Part shown: positions 7,027 through 14,122 of the stretch, piece by piece
How the letters are laid out: each line of letters starts with the position of its first letter
How positions within the stretch are numbered: the stretch's first letter is position 1
Source: an uncultured candidate division WPS-2 bacterium
Lineage (GTDB): Bacteria > Vulcanimicrobiota > Vulcanimicrobiia > Vulcanimicrobiales > Vulcanimicrobiaceae
Reading direction: 5' to 3'
DNA: 41,626 nt
Assembly (NCBI GenBank): GCA_937927945.1
Contig: CALEYW010000073.1
Location: 1 to 41,626 of the forward strand
Translations under genes and position numbers: made by a program
Notes under the pieces: generated by a model
Seen by the model: only the letters and a program-made list of their open reading frames with translations
Databases searched by the model: none
What the model was told of the DNA's origin: nothing

Positions 7027-7058
7027 ACCCGAGCCCACCCTTGCGGAAGGGCCCGGGT
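7027..7058. repeat. Hairpin between the DUF5343-like and GNAT genes
   Basis: ACCCGAGCCC and GGGCCCGGGT pair over 9 of 10 positions around a 12-base loop. It lies ~100 bp after the DUF5343-like stop and ~50 bp before the GNAT start. There is no T-run on either side. A strong SD-like GGAGG (rc of 7119-7123) lies between it and the DUF5343-like gene without a convincing gene behind it. It may be a processing hairpin, attenuator or partial terminator. Confidence 0.4.
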
Positions 7059-7155
7059 AATAAGACCCTCTCTTTGGACTCGATGCACGTTGCCTTGATC
7101 GGGGACACGGATCCATCACCTCCTCTCCGGAGGGCGAGAGGGAAAAGACCGAAGC

Positions 7156-7926
7156 TCAGGTTGCCGCCTGGGCTTCGTTACTTTGTGCGGGGGCGGGGTT
7201 CTCGGTCGCGTATTTTTTCATCGCGTCGATCCAACTGATCAGCGCGTTCCGGTCCTCGGTCGAGAGTGCGATTAGGTCGACCGACACGTAGAGCGTCGCT
7301 GAGCCCCCGCTCTTGAACCGCACGACCATCGCGGACGAGCCAGCGGGCTTTTCGAGAGGCGTCGTGCCAGAGCCTCCCGCGTTCGATCCTGCGGCACGTT
7401 GCGATTTTGGCGGCCTTGGTGCGCGTGGCCGAGCGGGTCCGCTGGCCGCGCCACGCGGCCGCGTTTTCTTCACATAGGTAGAGAGGGGAACATTCCCCAA
7501 GCGGGCGAGTGACAAGAAGAACGCGACGGACTTCCGGATGGTATCCCCGGTGATCTTGTACGTCTCGCGGAACCGCTCATCAATCTGCGCTTGTGTGGCG
7601 GAGGCCAGGTCGAGGCCGTCTATCGCGTCCCGGTAGGCCGTCAGCGCCACGTCCGCCCAGGCCGCCGCGAGCGCAGTTTCGTCCGCTGCGTCCCGAAACC
7701 GCACAAAACGGGCGGAAGGGGTGTCCCCGGGCGGTTCGGTCAGGCCCAAGAACCGGAGGGCGTTAAGAAGCCGATTCCGGTCCCCGCCGGCCAGGTTCAT
7801 CATCATCGACTTGTCGATCCGGTTCGGCAGCGTGCCCCGATGCGTCTCGATGAAATTGGCGGCCGTCACGGGAGACATGGTCGGCGGGGTCAGGACTGTC
7901 GCGTCCTGGGTGTCTGTCGCGCTCAT
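7156..7926 (-). CDS. DUF5343-like protein
   Basis: A 256-aa protein. Residues ~15-155 resemble DUF5343: a segment with IDKSMMMNLAGGDRNRLLNALRFLGL, then a helical part ending in a VAFFLSLARLGNVPLS-like stretch. Both are typical of this domain's winged-helix-like layout. A Pro/Ala/Gly-rich linker (about 155-195) leads to a short C-terminal beta-alpha segment (VVRFKSGGSATLYVSVDL). DUF5343 proteins are scattered in mobile DNA and have no proven function. A good GAGAGGAG precedes the ATG, and a promoter with neighbouring palindromes lies upstream. It is a prime cargo candidate. Confidence 0.7.
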   Translation of the reverse strand: MSATDTQDATVLTPPTMSPVTAANFIETHRGTLPNRIDKSMMMNLAGGDRNRLLNALRFLGLTEPPGDTPSARFVRFRDAADETALAAAWADVALTAYRDAIDGLDLASATQAQIDERFRETYKITGDTIRKSVAFFLSLARLGNVPLSTYVKKTRPRGAASGPARPRAPRPPKSQRAAGSNAGGSGTTPLEKPAGSSAMVVRFKSGGSATLYVSVDLIALSTEDRNALISWIDAMKKYATENPAPAQSNEAQAAT

Positions 7927-7957
7927 CTGGCTCCTCTCTCAATGGGACGTGACCCTA

Positions 7958-7986
7958 ACAATAAAGGCCACCGCGCCACTTGTCAA
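7958..7986 (-). promoter_or_regulatory. Sigma70-like promoter of the DUF5343-like gene
   Basis: On the minus strand a perfect TTGACA (7981-7986) is followed by a 17-bp spacer and TATTGT (7958-7963), 4/6 to the -10 consensus. Transcription would begin ~25 bases before the ATG at 7926. The -35 abuts a group of palindromes, which suggests regulation. Confidence 0.7.
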
Positions 7987-7993
7987 CATCTAC

Positions 7994-8021
7994 GCATGCC
8001 ATTTGCAAATGCCAATTGGCA
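7994..8021. promoter_or_regulatory. Cluster of three abutting palindromes (operator)
   Basis: GCATGC (7994-7999), CATTTGCAAATG (8000-8011) and TGCCAATTGGCA (8010-8021) are each perfect palindromes and abut or overlap. The cluster lies 7 bp upstream of a -35 box in the spacer between the divergent DUF5343-like gene and an 87-aa gene. It looks like a multi-site operator; the cognate regulator is unknown. Confidence 0.55.
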
Positions 8022-8084
8022 CAGACCCGGAGAACGTTTGTGGCGCGTCTTGTGGCACGGGCTCGACGGGGGGATACTGTCAGT

Positions 8085-8348
8085 ATGATGATGCGCGGCG
8101 AGCAGGTCCTGGTCCGCACGTTCGGCGGCTACCCGAGGATTAGACGACTGTGGGACGCAACCGAGCAGGTTTGCGTCGTCGCCGAGGACGCGGCCTTCGA
8201 GCGGCTGAAGCGCGGGGACGCCTCTGGGGCCGTCGGAATACCGCCTGAGGACGTGTTCGAGCTTCAGCCTGAGCTTCTGGGCGTTCTCGATCCCGGCAAG
8301 CCGTTCACGGCTTGGGATACGCTCCAACCACTGCGACCGCATCAGTAA
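8085..8348 (+). CDS. Hypothetical 87-aa protein
   Basis: The frame begins with three consecutive Met codons and encodes 87 residues with a beta-rich start (RGEQVLVRTFGGYPRIRRLW) and a mixed charged body. The start resembles small SH3-like or KOW-like folds found in mobile DNA, but no family is certain. It is divergent from the DUF5343-like gene and its stop is directly followed by another possible ATG. Confidence 0.55.
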   Translation: MMMRGEQVLVRTFGGYPRIRRLWDATEQVCVVAEDAAFERLKRGDASGAVGIPPEDVFELQPELLGVLDPGKPFTAWDTLQPLRPHQ

Positions 8349-8403
8349 ATGCCTCACACTAATAAAGATAGGTCCAAAACGGCGAACGACACCCTGCGGG
8401 GCC

Positions 8404-8514
8404 GTGAGCGCGATCCTCGCGGTCCCAAAGGCGGAGGTCGATGCGTTGGAGGCTGAGAGGCCCAAGCGTGAGCGGTCGAAGCCGCCAGCACCAAAAAAGA
8501 AAGGGGCCGCGTAA
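8404..8514 (+). CDS. Candidate 36-aa microprotein
   Basis: A GTG preceded by GCGGGG opens a 36-codon frame with VPKAEVDALEAERPKRERSK and a Lys/Pro-rich tail. A short VPK-x-EVD segment followed by a charged tail occurs in many small phage and plasmid proteins of unknown role. A competing frame from 8349 to 8456 is less protein-like. The stop codon lies in the loop of the terminator hairpin. Confidence 0.4.
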   Translation: MSAILAVPKAEVDALEAERPKRERSKPPAPKKKGAA

Positions 8515-8526
8515 GCGACCCCCTTT
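8491..8526 (-). terminator. Rho-independent terminator with a strong T-run
   Basis: AAAGGGG-C-CGC, loop GTAA and GCG-A-CCCC form a stem of 7-10 bp with one mismatch. On the minus strand it is followed by TTTCTTTTTT, a textbook intrinsic terminator placed just after the zinc-ribbon gene stop at 8528. On the plus strand the T-run is shorter. Confidence 0.75.
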
Positions 8527-8527
8527 C

Positions 8528-8674
8528 CTAGTCCGGGGCTTCCTCGTCGTACTGTTGGCGGTCGAGGAACGCGCCGCAGTCAGCGCACCGAATATCGACC
8601 GTGTAGCCGCCGGGCCAGGCGTTCACGTCGTCCCCGACCTGTTCCGTTTTGTGCGGACACTCCGTTTCGTTCAC
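8528..8674 (-). CDS. 48-aa zinc-ribbon microprotein
   Basis: A 48-residue protein with two cysteine pairs in a small zinc-ribbon arrangement: CPHK near residue 5 and CADC near residue 29. It has an acidic tail. The GTG start at 8674 has a strong GGAGGA Shine-Dalgarno ~4 bases upstream, and an excellent terminator follows the stop. A Zn ribbon this small could mediate protein or nucleic-acid contacts. The start overlaps the end of an upstream frame (GTGA). Confidence 0.6.
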   Translation of the reverse strand: MNETECPHKTEQVGDDVNAWPGGYTVDIRCADCGAFLDRQQYDEEAPD

Positions 8675-8751
8675 GGCTCCTCCGGCTTGGTCAGCGCCAT
8701 GTACGTCAGCCGCTTCCCCTCGCCGCCCATCACAGCCGTGACGAACCTCAC
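8671..8751 (-). CDS. Possible 26-aa or longer frame upstream of the zinc ribbon
   Basis: The frame ends in a GTGA overlap with the zinc-ribbon start and reads protein-like (SVRFVTAVMGGEGKRLTY). It stays open upstream to ~8830 (YRIGQCSRFYNR) but contains no ATG, GTG or TTG before the GTG at 8751. The gene may be truncated, use a rare start, or be a remnant. Confidence 0.3.
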   Translation of the reverse strand: MRFVTAVMGGEGKRLTYMALTKPEEP

Positions 8752-8788
8752 GGAGTCCGAGTCCGTGCGGTTGTAAAACCGAGAGCAC

Positions 8789-9168
8789 TGACCGATCCGG
8801 TACAGCCTAGAGGACCGTCGAACCCGGTGTGACGTTCACCCGAGGATCGCACGAGTACCGAATGAGTACGATCGCCCGTGGTTTGGCTTGAAAACCGCGC
8901 TACGATACGCCTTTCTTCGCCCTTGTGACCGGGATCGTACCCGGACGACGGCAGAACGACTCGATCCGCGATCGCCCTGTCGCGCTGAGGAGTCTCCTGC
9001 CGCCGGCTCAGCCTGCTTCTCGTAGAAAATACGGAGCAACGGTACTCAAACGGTGCCCGCGACGCGCCGGTAAGCCCCGATATCGGACGATACGATCCGG
9101 CAAGCAGGCGCCGAGAAATCCCGTGGTTATCGGATTCTGCGATACGTCCTGATACGGTCTGACACTAG
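8789..9168. other. Right end of the element with GATACG motifs
   Basis: About 380 bases without a convincing gene. GATACG recurs at 8904, 9089, 9141 and 9151; the last two are 10 bp apart and end 12 bp before the att core. Such spaced repeats next to an attachment site are candidate arm-type sites for integrase or excision factors. There is also a short inverted repeat, CCGGG-6-CCCGG, near 8930-8945. Confidence 0.4.
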
Positions 9169-10022
9169 AAGAACGGGTTGTGGGCTTTCTCTTCGCCGAT
9201 CGTCGACGGTGGGCCGTGGCCCGGCATGATGACGGTGTGCTCGTCGAGGGAGAAGAGCTTGAAGCGCACGCTGGCGAGCAGATCGTCGTAGGTCGAGACG
9301 TCGGCGAAGATGCCGCCCACCGAGCCTGCGAAGAGCGTGTCGCCGGTGAAGACCGTCGAGCGGAACATGAAGCACGCCGATCCGTCGGTATGGCCGGGTG
9401 TGTGCAGCATGCGGATCGACGCGTCGTCGCCGAACGCGAGCTCGTCGCCGTCGATCACCGGGATCGCGCGATGCGCGAGCGAGCCGATCGCGGCGACGTC
9501 GGCGCGGTGCATCACGATCTGCGCCTCGGGAAAAGCGCGCGCGACGTCGACGGTCGCGTCGCAATGGTCGGCGTGCTTGTGCGTGATGAGGATGTAGCGC
9601 AGCGCGTACGGGCCGTCGTTCACCGCGTTCAGCAGCGTCTTCGGGTAGCCGGCCGGATCGATCAGCGCCGCCGTCTTCCCGTCCTGCAGGAAGAAGAGGT
9701 AGCCGTTGGAGGGGTGGGGATCGTGCGGATGGTGGCGCACGTCCGGCGGAACTTCTGCGCCCGGATACCAGCGTCGCGCCGCGGCGTCCGCGAATTTTCC
9801 CGGATCGAGACGCAGCACGACCGCGACCGCGCGCGCTTGGTCCTCGGTCGGAACACCGTCGCCACGGGTCCACGCCTTGATCGCGGAGGCGTCGATTCCG
9901 GTCTGATGCGCAAGCGCGGCGGCATCGATCCCGGTTCCGCGCTGGGCTTTGCGCAGTATGTCGGAGGGATCGTCTTCCAGCGGGATGCGCGGCCAGTTCA
10001 TCGCCGCAACTTGTCCCCGCAT
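9165..10022 (-). CDS. MBL-fold hydrolase fused to an HTH domain
   Basis: A 285-aa protein. Residues ~20-85 form a Cro/C1-like helix-turn-helix (LAHQTGIDASAIKAWTRGDG), and ~95-285 a glyoxalase-II-like metallo-beta-lactamase domain. Metal ligands are present: H148, H150, D152 and H153 (THKHADH), H211 (PGHTDGS), D228 (GDTL) and H269 (PGHG). The TIGEEKAHNPFF tail is typical of YcbL/GloB-like hydrolases. A GGAGGGG 9 bases before the ATG at 10022 supports the start. It is the third gene of an operon after kaiC-like and SpoIIE-like genes. The fusion of a DNA-binding fold to a hydrolase is unusual; the substrate (a thioester or similar) is unknown. The element restores its 3' end. Confidence 0.88.
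   Translation of the reverse strand: MRGQVAAMNWPRIPLEDDPSDILRKAQRGTGIDAAALAHQTGIDASAIKAWTRGDGVPTEDQARAVAVVLRLDPGKFADAAARRWYPGAEVPPDVRHHPHDPHPSNGYLFFLQDGKTAALIDPAGYPKTLLNAVNDGPYALRYILITHKHADHCDATVDVARAFPEAQIVMHRADVAAIGSLAHRAIPVIDGDELAFGDDASIRMLHTPGHTDGSACFMFRSTVFTGDTLFAGSVGGIFADVSTYDDLLASVRFKLFSLDEHTVIMPGHGPPSTIGEEKAHNPFF
9169..9184. repeat. Right attachment site (attR core)
   Basis: The right copy of the 16-bp core. On the minus strand it supplies codons for H-N-P-F-F at the end of the MBL hydrolase, and the TTC TAG end comes from the element side. HNPF is a conserved tail motif in this hydrolase group, so the target sequence is probably constrained in hosts. Confidence 0.8.
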
Positions 10023-10042
10023 TCGGCTGAACCCCTCCGATC

Positions 10043-11626
10043 CTACAGGGTCGCGTCGATCGTGTCGAGGTCGGGGAACGCAAGCGCCGGCACGAGGCGC
10101 TCCGTCCCTTCGAGCGCGAGGACGGCGCGGGCATGGCTGCCGCCGTCAGGACGGCGGCTGACGGTGAAGTCGTCGGCGAGCGCCGCGACGATATAGAGCC
10201 CGCGACCCCGCTCGCTCAACACGTCCGCTGGGAGTCTGGGCATGTGGCGGAACCCGCATCCGCGATCGAGGACGTGCAGCACGGGTGCCGCGGCACTGCG
10301 ATCGAGCGCGACCTCCGTCATTCCCCCGGCGTAGCGCACCACGTTGCCGAGCAGCTCGGCGAAAAGCAATTCCGCGGCGGCGAGCGCGTCGTCGGAGAGA
10401 CCATGCTCGGCAAGGACGTGCGAGAACTCGCATTTGACGTCTTGCGCCGCCGCGACGTCGTTCGAGGAGAACATCCAGCGGGTGATCGCGGTCTCTTCGA
10501 TATCGGGGCCGAGCCGGCGCACCGTGAACACCGCGACGTCGTCGCGCGCCGGATCGTGCAGCACGGCGTCGTGCACGGCGTGTGCGAGGTTCTTCGACTG
10601 CAGCACCGCGACGTTCGCGAGCGCCGCGTGCAGACGGTGTTCGCCGTCGGCGAGATCGCGGGTCGCTTCGATGAGCCCGTCCGTGTAGAGCACCAGCACG
10701 CCGCGGGGCGGCATCTGCACGACCTCCGCCGAGCGGATCACCCGTCCGGCGACGCCGAGCGGGAGCCCGTCGCCGCGCAACTCGCGCACCGTACCGCCCT
10801 CGTCGCGCAGCAGCGGCCGCGGATGTCCTGCCGACGCGTAGGTCAACAGCGACGTCACCGGATCGAAGACGCCGACGAACGCCGTCACGATGGGATCGCC
10901 GGGATCCCCCTGCAGCGTTCGGTCGGCGGCGTCGAGCATGATCGCCGGATCGGCGTGCACGTGTGCCACGCCGCGCAGGATCTGACGCACGCTGGCCATG
11001 GTGACGGCGGCGTCGAGTCCCGACCCACAGACGTCGCCGATCGAGAGGACGATGCGCCCGTCGGGTAGGCGCACGGCGTCGTACCAGTCGCCGCCGATCT
11101 GCGCCTGATCGCTTCCGGCGCGATAGAACGCATCGAAAGCGATGCCGGGGATTTTCGGGAGCGCCCGCGGGAGCGCTGCGTCCTGCAGCCGTCGCGCGAT
11201 GCGCCGTTCGTGCTCGTAGAGCTCCGACATGCGGCGCAAGCGCAGCGACATTCGCCGCGCGCGCAGCATCGCCTCGACCCGCGCGGCGAACTCGAGCTGC
11301 TCGACCGGCCGGATCAGCACGTCGTCGGCGATGCGCCAGGCGTCGCGCGTGATCAAGCCGACGTCGTGCCGGTCGCTGATGAGCAGCACCGGCAGCAGCA
11401 CCGGCTCTTGCGCCGATCGCGCCTTGCGCAGCGCGTCCCAGTGCCGGTGCAGCGAGAGACCGTCGACGATGCACAGGTCGACGTCGAAGTCGGCGGGAGC
11501 TTCGACGATTTCGTAACGCTGACCGAGGACCGTCGCCAGCAGCCGCTGGTTTCCCGCGGCGGCGAGCAGCACGAGAACCCGCTCCCGCAGCCCGCGGAGT
11601 TCAGACGGTTGTGCGGACGGGCTCAT
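10043..11626 (-). CDS. Receiver/SpoIIE phosphatase/HATPase three-domain protein
   Basis: A 527-aa partner-switching protein. Residues ~15-125 resemble a response-regulator receiver with D55, but the usual Lys is Arg (LIRPVE, R106), so it may be a pseudo-receiver. Residues ~145-370 are a PP2C/RsbU-like SpoIIE phosphatase (GGDWYD 178-183, GDVCGSG 197-203, DDVAV 362-366). Residues ~385-505 are a RsbW-like ATPase (N-box ELLGNVVR 424-431, G1 DRGCGF 454-459, G2 GRGLYIV 474-480). One chain therefore holds both opposing activities that usually act on an anti-sigma-factor antagonist: dephosphorylation and kinase. It overlaps the kaiC-like gene by 26 bp. No antagonist or sigma gene is in the window. 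Confidence 0.9.
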   Translation of the reverse strand: MSPSAQPSELRGLRERVLVLLAAAGNQRLLATVLGQRYEIVEAPADFDVDLCIVDGLSLHRHWDALRKARSAQEPVLLPVLLISDRHDVGLITRDAWRIADDVLIRPVEQLEFAARVEAMLRARRMSLRLRRMSELYEHERRIARRLQDAALPRALPKIPGIAFDAFYRAGSDQAQIGGDWYDAVRLPDGRIVLSIGDVCGSGLDAAVTMASVRQILRGVAHVHADPAIMLDAADRTLQGDPGDPIVTAFVGVFDPVTSLLTYASAGHPRPLLRDEGGTVRELRGDGLPLGVAGRVIRSAEVVQMPPRGVLVLYTDGLIEATRDLADGEHRLHAALANVAVLQSKNLAHAVHDAVLHDPARDDVAVFTVRRLGPDIEETAITRWMFSSNDVAAAQDVKCEFSHVLAEHGLSDDALAAAELLFAELLGNVVRYAGGMTEVALDRSAAAPVLHVLDRGCGFRHMPRLPADVLSERGRGLYIVAALADDFTVSRRPDGGSHARAVLALEGTERLVPALAFPDLDTIDATL

Positions 11627-13052
11627 CGATCGGAAGGTGCGCGAGGATCGAGTTCAGGCGCAGCGGCTCGCCGATGCGCACGCCGTCGCGGGTGATGGTG
11701 AATTCGCGCACACCTTTTTCGAAGTCGCTGAGCCGCTTTTTGAGGACGCCGATCCCTTTGCGCAACTCGACCGTACCGTCGACGACGCGTTCCAGATACC
11801 GCAGGAAGACGACGTTGTCGGCGAGGTAGCTGATCCCGACCTCGGTTACGCGGAACGCCGTCACTCCGCGCAATTCGTCCACCAGAATCAGCGTGACGCC
11901 GATGTTCTGCAAGTACCGGCCCAGCGCGTGGATCCGTTCGGCCAAGCCGTCCGAGACCGACATGCGGTACCCGCTGACGCTGTCGATCATGACGATACGG
12001 GTGCCGCGATCCTCGACATCGCGCCGCACGATGTTGGCGAACTCGTCGGGTCCGTAACGCAGGGCCTCGAGCTCGACCACCGAGAGCGATTCGTCGGCGA
12101 TCATCCGGCGCACCGGAATTCCGACGGCGTGACAGCGGCCGATGACCGTATCGGCACGTTCGTCGAACGTGTAGAGGACGCTGCGTTCGCCGCGGGATGC
12201 GGCCTCGACCAGGAACTGCACGCCCAGCGTCGTCTTGCCGACGCCGGTCGGACCGCTGATCAGGGTGACGGTGCCGCGTTCGATTCCGCCGTGCAGCAGC
12301 TTGTCGAGCAACGGCAGTCCGGACGGCAGCAGCTCCGCCAAGAACGGCCGGCTGTGGCTCTCGGGGATCAAGCGCGGAAACACGCTCGCTCCGGTGGCAC
12401 TCAAGGTGAGCGCGTGCCGCCCCGCACGGTAGTCCGAGCCGCGGAATTTCGAGACGGAGAGCTCGCGCCCGCGGGTCCCGAACCCGACTTCGATGACGCC
12501 GTCGGTGATGAAGCGCAAATCGTCGTCCGGTGTTTCGGGGGTCGATTCGGAGGTGGCCATCACCGACGCGCCGAGCTCTGAGACGAACCGCAAGAACGAG
12601 AGTGCCTGGCGGCGGAACTGGTATGCGTCGGTCGAGAGGTGGCGCAGGTGCGTCATCGAGTCGACGAAGACCCGCCGGGGGCCGACCTGCTGGATTGTCT
12701 CGATGATGCGGGCGGTCGTCGGTTCGGTCTCGACCTCGCGGGCCGAGAAGATGTCGTACGTCTCCGATTTCGCGAAGAGCTCGGCCGCCGGGCTGAGATC
12801 CAGCATTTCAACGGCCTCCGCATCGAACCCGGAACGCGCGGCGTTGGCCCGCAGCTCGGCTTCGGGCTCGGCAAAGCTGATGTAGAGCACGGGCTCGCCC
12901 GCCTCGATTCCAGCGATCAGATAGTGCCAGCCCAGCGTGGTCTTGCCCGAGCCTGGTGGGCCGCTAAGGAGGTAGGTTCGACCTCCGAGGAGCCCACCCG
13001 AAAGCACTTCATTGAGGCCATCGACGCCGGTCGAGACCCGCATTTCGCTCAT
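11601..13052 (-). CDS. KaiC-like double-domain ATPase
   Basis: A protein of ~483 aa with two RecA-fold KaiC domains. Numbered from the ATG at 13052, Walker A motifs are GPPGSGKT (31-38) and GPTGVGKT (267-274); Walker B are RRVFVD and RIVMID. The paired catalytic acids after strand 2 are A-E (SFAEP) and D-E (TFDER), not E-E. At the KaiC S431-T432 region the sequence is GISYLAD, so the Ser is kept and the Thr is Tyr. No kaiA or kaiB is present. The 26-bp overlap with the SpoIIE-like gene points to a shared pathway, most likely an ATP-driven switch controlling partner-switching output and not a proven clock. Start codon choice among 13091 (GTG), 13052 and 13043 is open, as no clear SD is seen. 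Confidence 0.9.
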   Translation of the reverse strand: MSEMRVSTGVDGLNEVLSGGLLGGRTYLLSGPPGSGKTTLGWHYLIAGIEAGEPVLYISFAEPEAELRANAARSGFDAEAVEMLDLSPAAELFAKSETYDIFSAREVETEPTTARIIETIQQVGPRRVFVDSMTHLRHLSTDAYQFRRQALSFLRFVSELGASVMATSESTPETPDDDLRFITDGVIEVGFGTRGRELSVSKFRGSDYRAGRHALTLSATGASVFPRLIPESHSRPFLAELLPSGLPLLDKLLHGGIERGTVTLISGPTGVGKTTLGVQFLVEAASRGERSVLYTFDERADTVIGRCHAVGIPVRRMIADESLSVVELEALRYGPDEFANIVRRDVEDRGTRIVMIDSVSGYRMSVSDGLAERIHALGRYLQNIGVTLILVDELRGVTAFRVTEVGISYLADNVVFLRYLERVVDGTVELRKGIGVLKKRLSDFEKGVREFTITRDGVRIGEPLRLNSILAHLPIDEPVRTTV

Positions 13053-13165
13053 CGGAAGTGGGGATGCCCCGAAAACGGGCTTTTGTACCACGACTCGCCA
13101 CGAGGATAAACCTTCTGCCGCACGGACGAACCGGACGCAACCGCATCGGGGTTGAAGGAAGCGAG

Positions 13166-14122
13166 ATGCCCGTTCCCCACGCCAAAGTCGCCATCATCGG
13201 TTCCGGACCCGCCGGCCTCACGGCCGCCGTCTACGCGGCCCGAGCAAACCTTGCGCCGGTCGTGTTCGCGGGGCACATGTACGGTGGCCAGCTGATGCTT
13301 ACGACCGAGGTCGAGAACTACCCCGGCTTTCCTGCGGGGATCATGGGGCCCGAGCTGATGGAGGCGTTTCGCGCGCAAGCCGAGCGGTTCGGCTCGGTGA
13401 TCCACGACGTCGACGTGACCGAGGTCGACTTCTCGCAGCGACCGTTCGTGGTGCGCACCGCCGAGGACACCTACACCGCCGACGGCGTGATCGTCGCGAC
13501 GGGCGCCAGCGCGCGTTGGCTCAACATCCCCGGCGAAGCGCGGCTGCGCGGGCGGGGCGTCTCGACCTGCGCGACCTGCGACGGCGCGTTCTTCCGTCAG
13601 AAGCACATCGTGGTCGTCGGCGGCGGCGACTCGGCGATGGAAGAGGCGATCTTTTTGACCCGCTTCGGCAGCGCCGTGACGGTCATCCATCGGCGCGAAG
13701 GCCTGCGCGCGTCGAAGATCATGGCGGACCGCGCGCTGAACCATCCGAAGATCTCGTTCATCTGGAACACCGCGGTGGAAGAAGTGATCGGCGAGGACGC
13801 GACGACCGCGCTGCGTCTGAAAAACCTCGTCACCGGCGACGAAAGCGTGCTGGCGGCCGATGCGCTCTTCATCGCGATCGGACACGATCCGAACACCGCG
13901 ATCTTCCGCGGCCAGCTGGAACTCGACGCCGCCGGCTACATCGTGAGCGAAGACGGCGTGCGGACCAACATCGAGGGCGTTTTCGTCGCGGGCGACGTCT
14001 ACGACGTCCGCTACAAGCAGGCGATCACCGCGGCCGGTTCGGGCTGCAAGGCGGCGATCGACGTCGAGAAATATCTGGAGTCGCTGGAGGCGGAGCACAC
14101 GCATGCGGTGATCGCGGGGTGA
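13166..14122 (+). CDS. trxB: Thioredoxin reductase
   Basis: A 318-aa flavoprotein that passes electrons from NADPH to thioredoxin. FAD-binding IIGSGPAGLTAA is at 10-20, the redox pair CATC at C135/C138, and NADP-binding VVVGGGDSAMEEA at ~149-161. The C-terminal FAD motif GVFVAGDVYD is followed by YKQAITAAGSGCKAA, as in the family. The ATG at 13166 is preceded by AAGGAAG; the frame extends upstream but those codons are not family-like. It is divergent from the kaiC-like gene. The stop overlaps the thioesterase GTG. Confidence 0.95.
   Translation: MPVPHAKVAIIGSGPAGLTAAVYAARANLAPVVFAGHMYGGQLMLTTEVENYPGFPAGIMGPELMEAFRAQAERFGSVIHDVDVTEVDFSQRPFVVRTAEDTYTADGVIVATGASARWLNIPGEARLRGRGVSTCATCDGAFFRQKHIVVVGGGDSAMEEAIFLTRFGSAVTVIHRREGLRASKIMADRALNHPKISFIWNTAVEEVIGEDATTALRLKNLVTGDESVLAADALFIAIGHDPNTAIFRGQLELDAAGYIVSEDGVRTNIEGVFVAGDVYDVRYKQAITAAGSGCKAAIDVEKYLESLEAEHTHAVIAG

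Larger units (their letters stand above)
40..9184. mobile_element. Integrative element in the 3' end of an MBL hydrolase gene
   Basis: A perfect 16-bp direct repeat (AAGAACGGGTTGTGGG) occurs at 40-55 and 9169-9184; with one mismatch the match extends to CTA on its left. A tyrosine integrase gene lies directly inside the left copy, as is usual for integrated elements. The right copy covers the final codons (H-N-P-F) of the MBL gene, so the element entered that gene's 3' end and restored it. The host end probably read TTT TAG, and the present gene ends TTC TAG. Contents are two recombinases, a RepA-like ATPase, an XRE regulator, a train of microgenes and a cargo section with GNAT and DUF5343-like proteins. 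No virion, transfer or clear replication genes are seen, so it may be a satellite or mobilised island. The boundaries are inferred from the repeat and gene layout. Confidence 0.85.

Noticed and set aside
6872..7108. Minus-strand frame with GTG at 7108 after a strong SD-like GGAGG, 78 codons
   Set aside because: It overlaps the GNAT start in another frame, the SD is 10 bases from the GTG and only 2 from a different ATG, and the product resembles no protein. It remains possible as a leader peptide.
8836..9039. 67-codon minus frame at the element's right end
   Set aside because: Low-complexity Arg/Ser content, no SD and no recognisable fold; the stretch looks like non-coding att-flanking DNA.
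1..9184. Complete prophage or conjugative element
   Set aside because: No terminase, portal, capsid, tail, relaxase or type IV secretion gene is visible in either strand.
11601..13052. Full circadian clock locus
   Set aside because: Only a KaiC-like gene is present; no KaiA or KaiB, and the phosphosite pair is changed.
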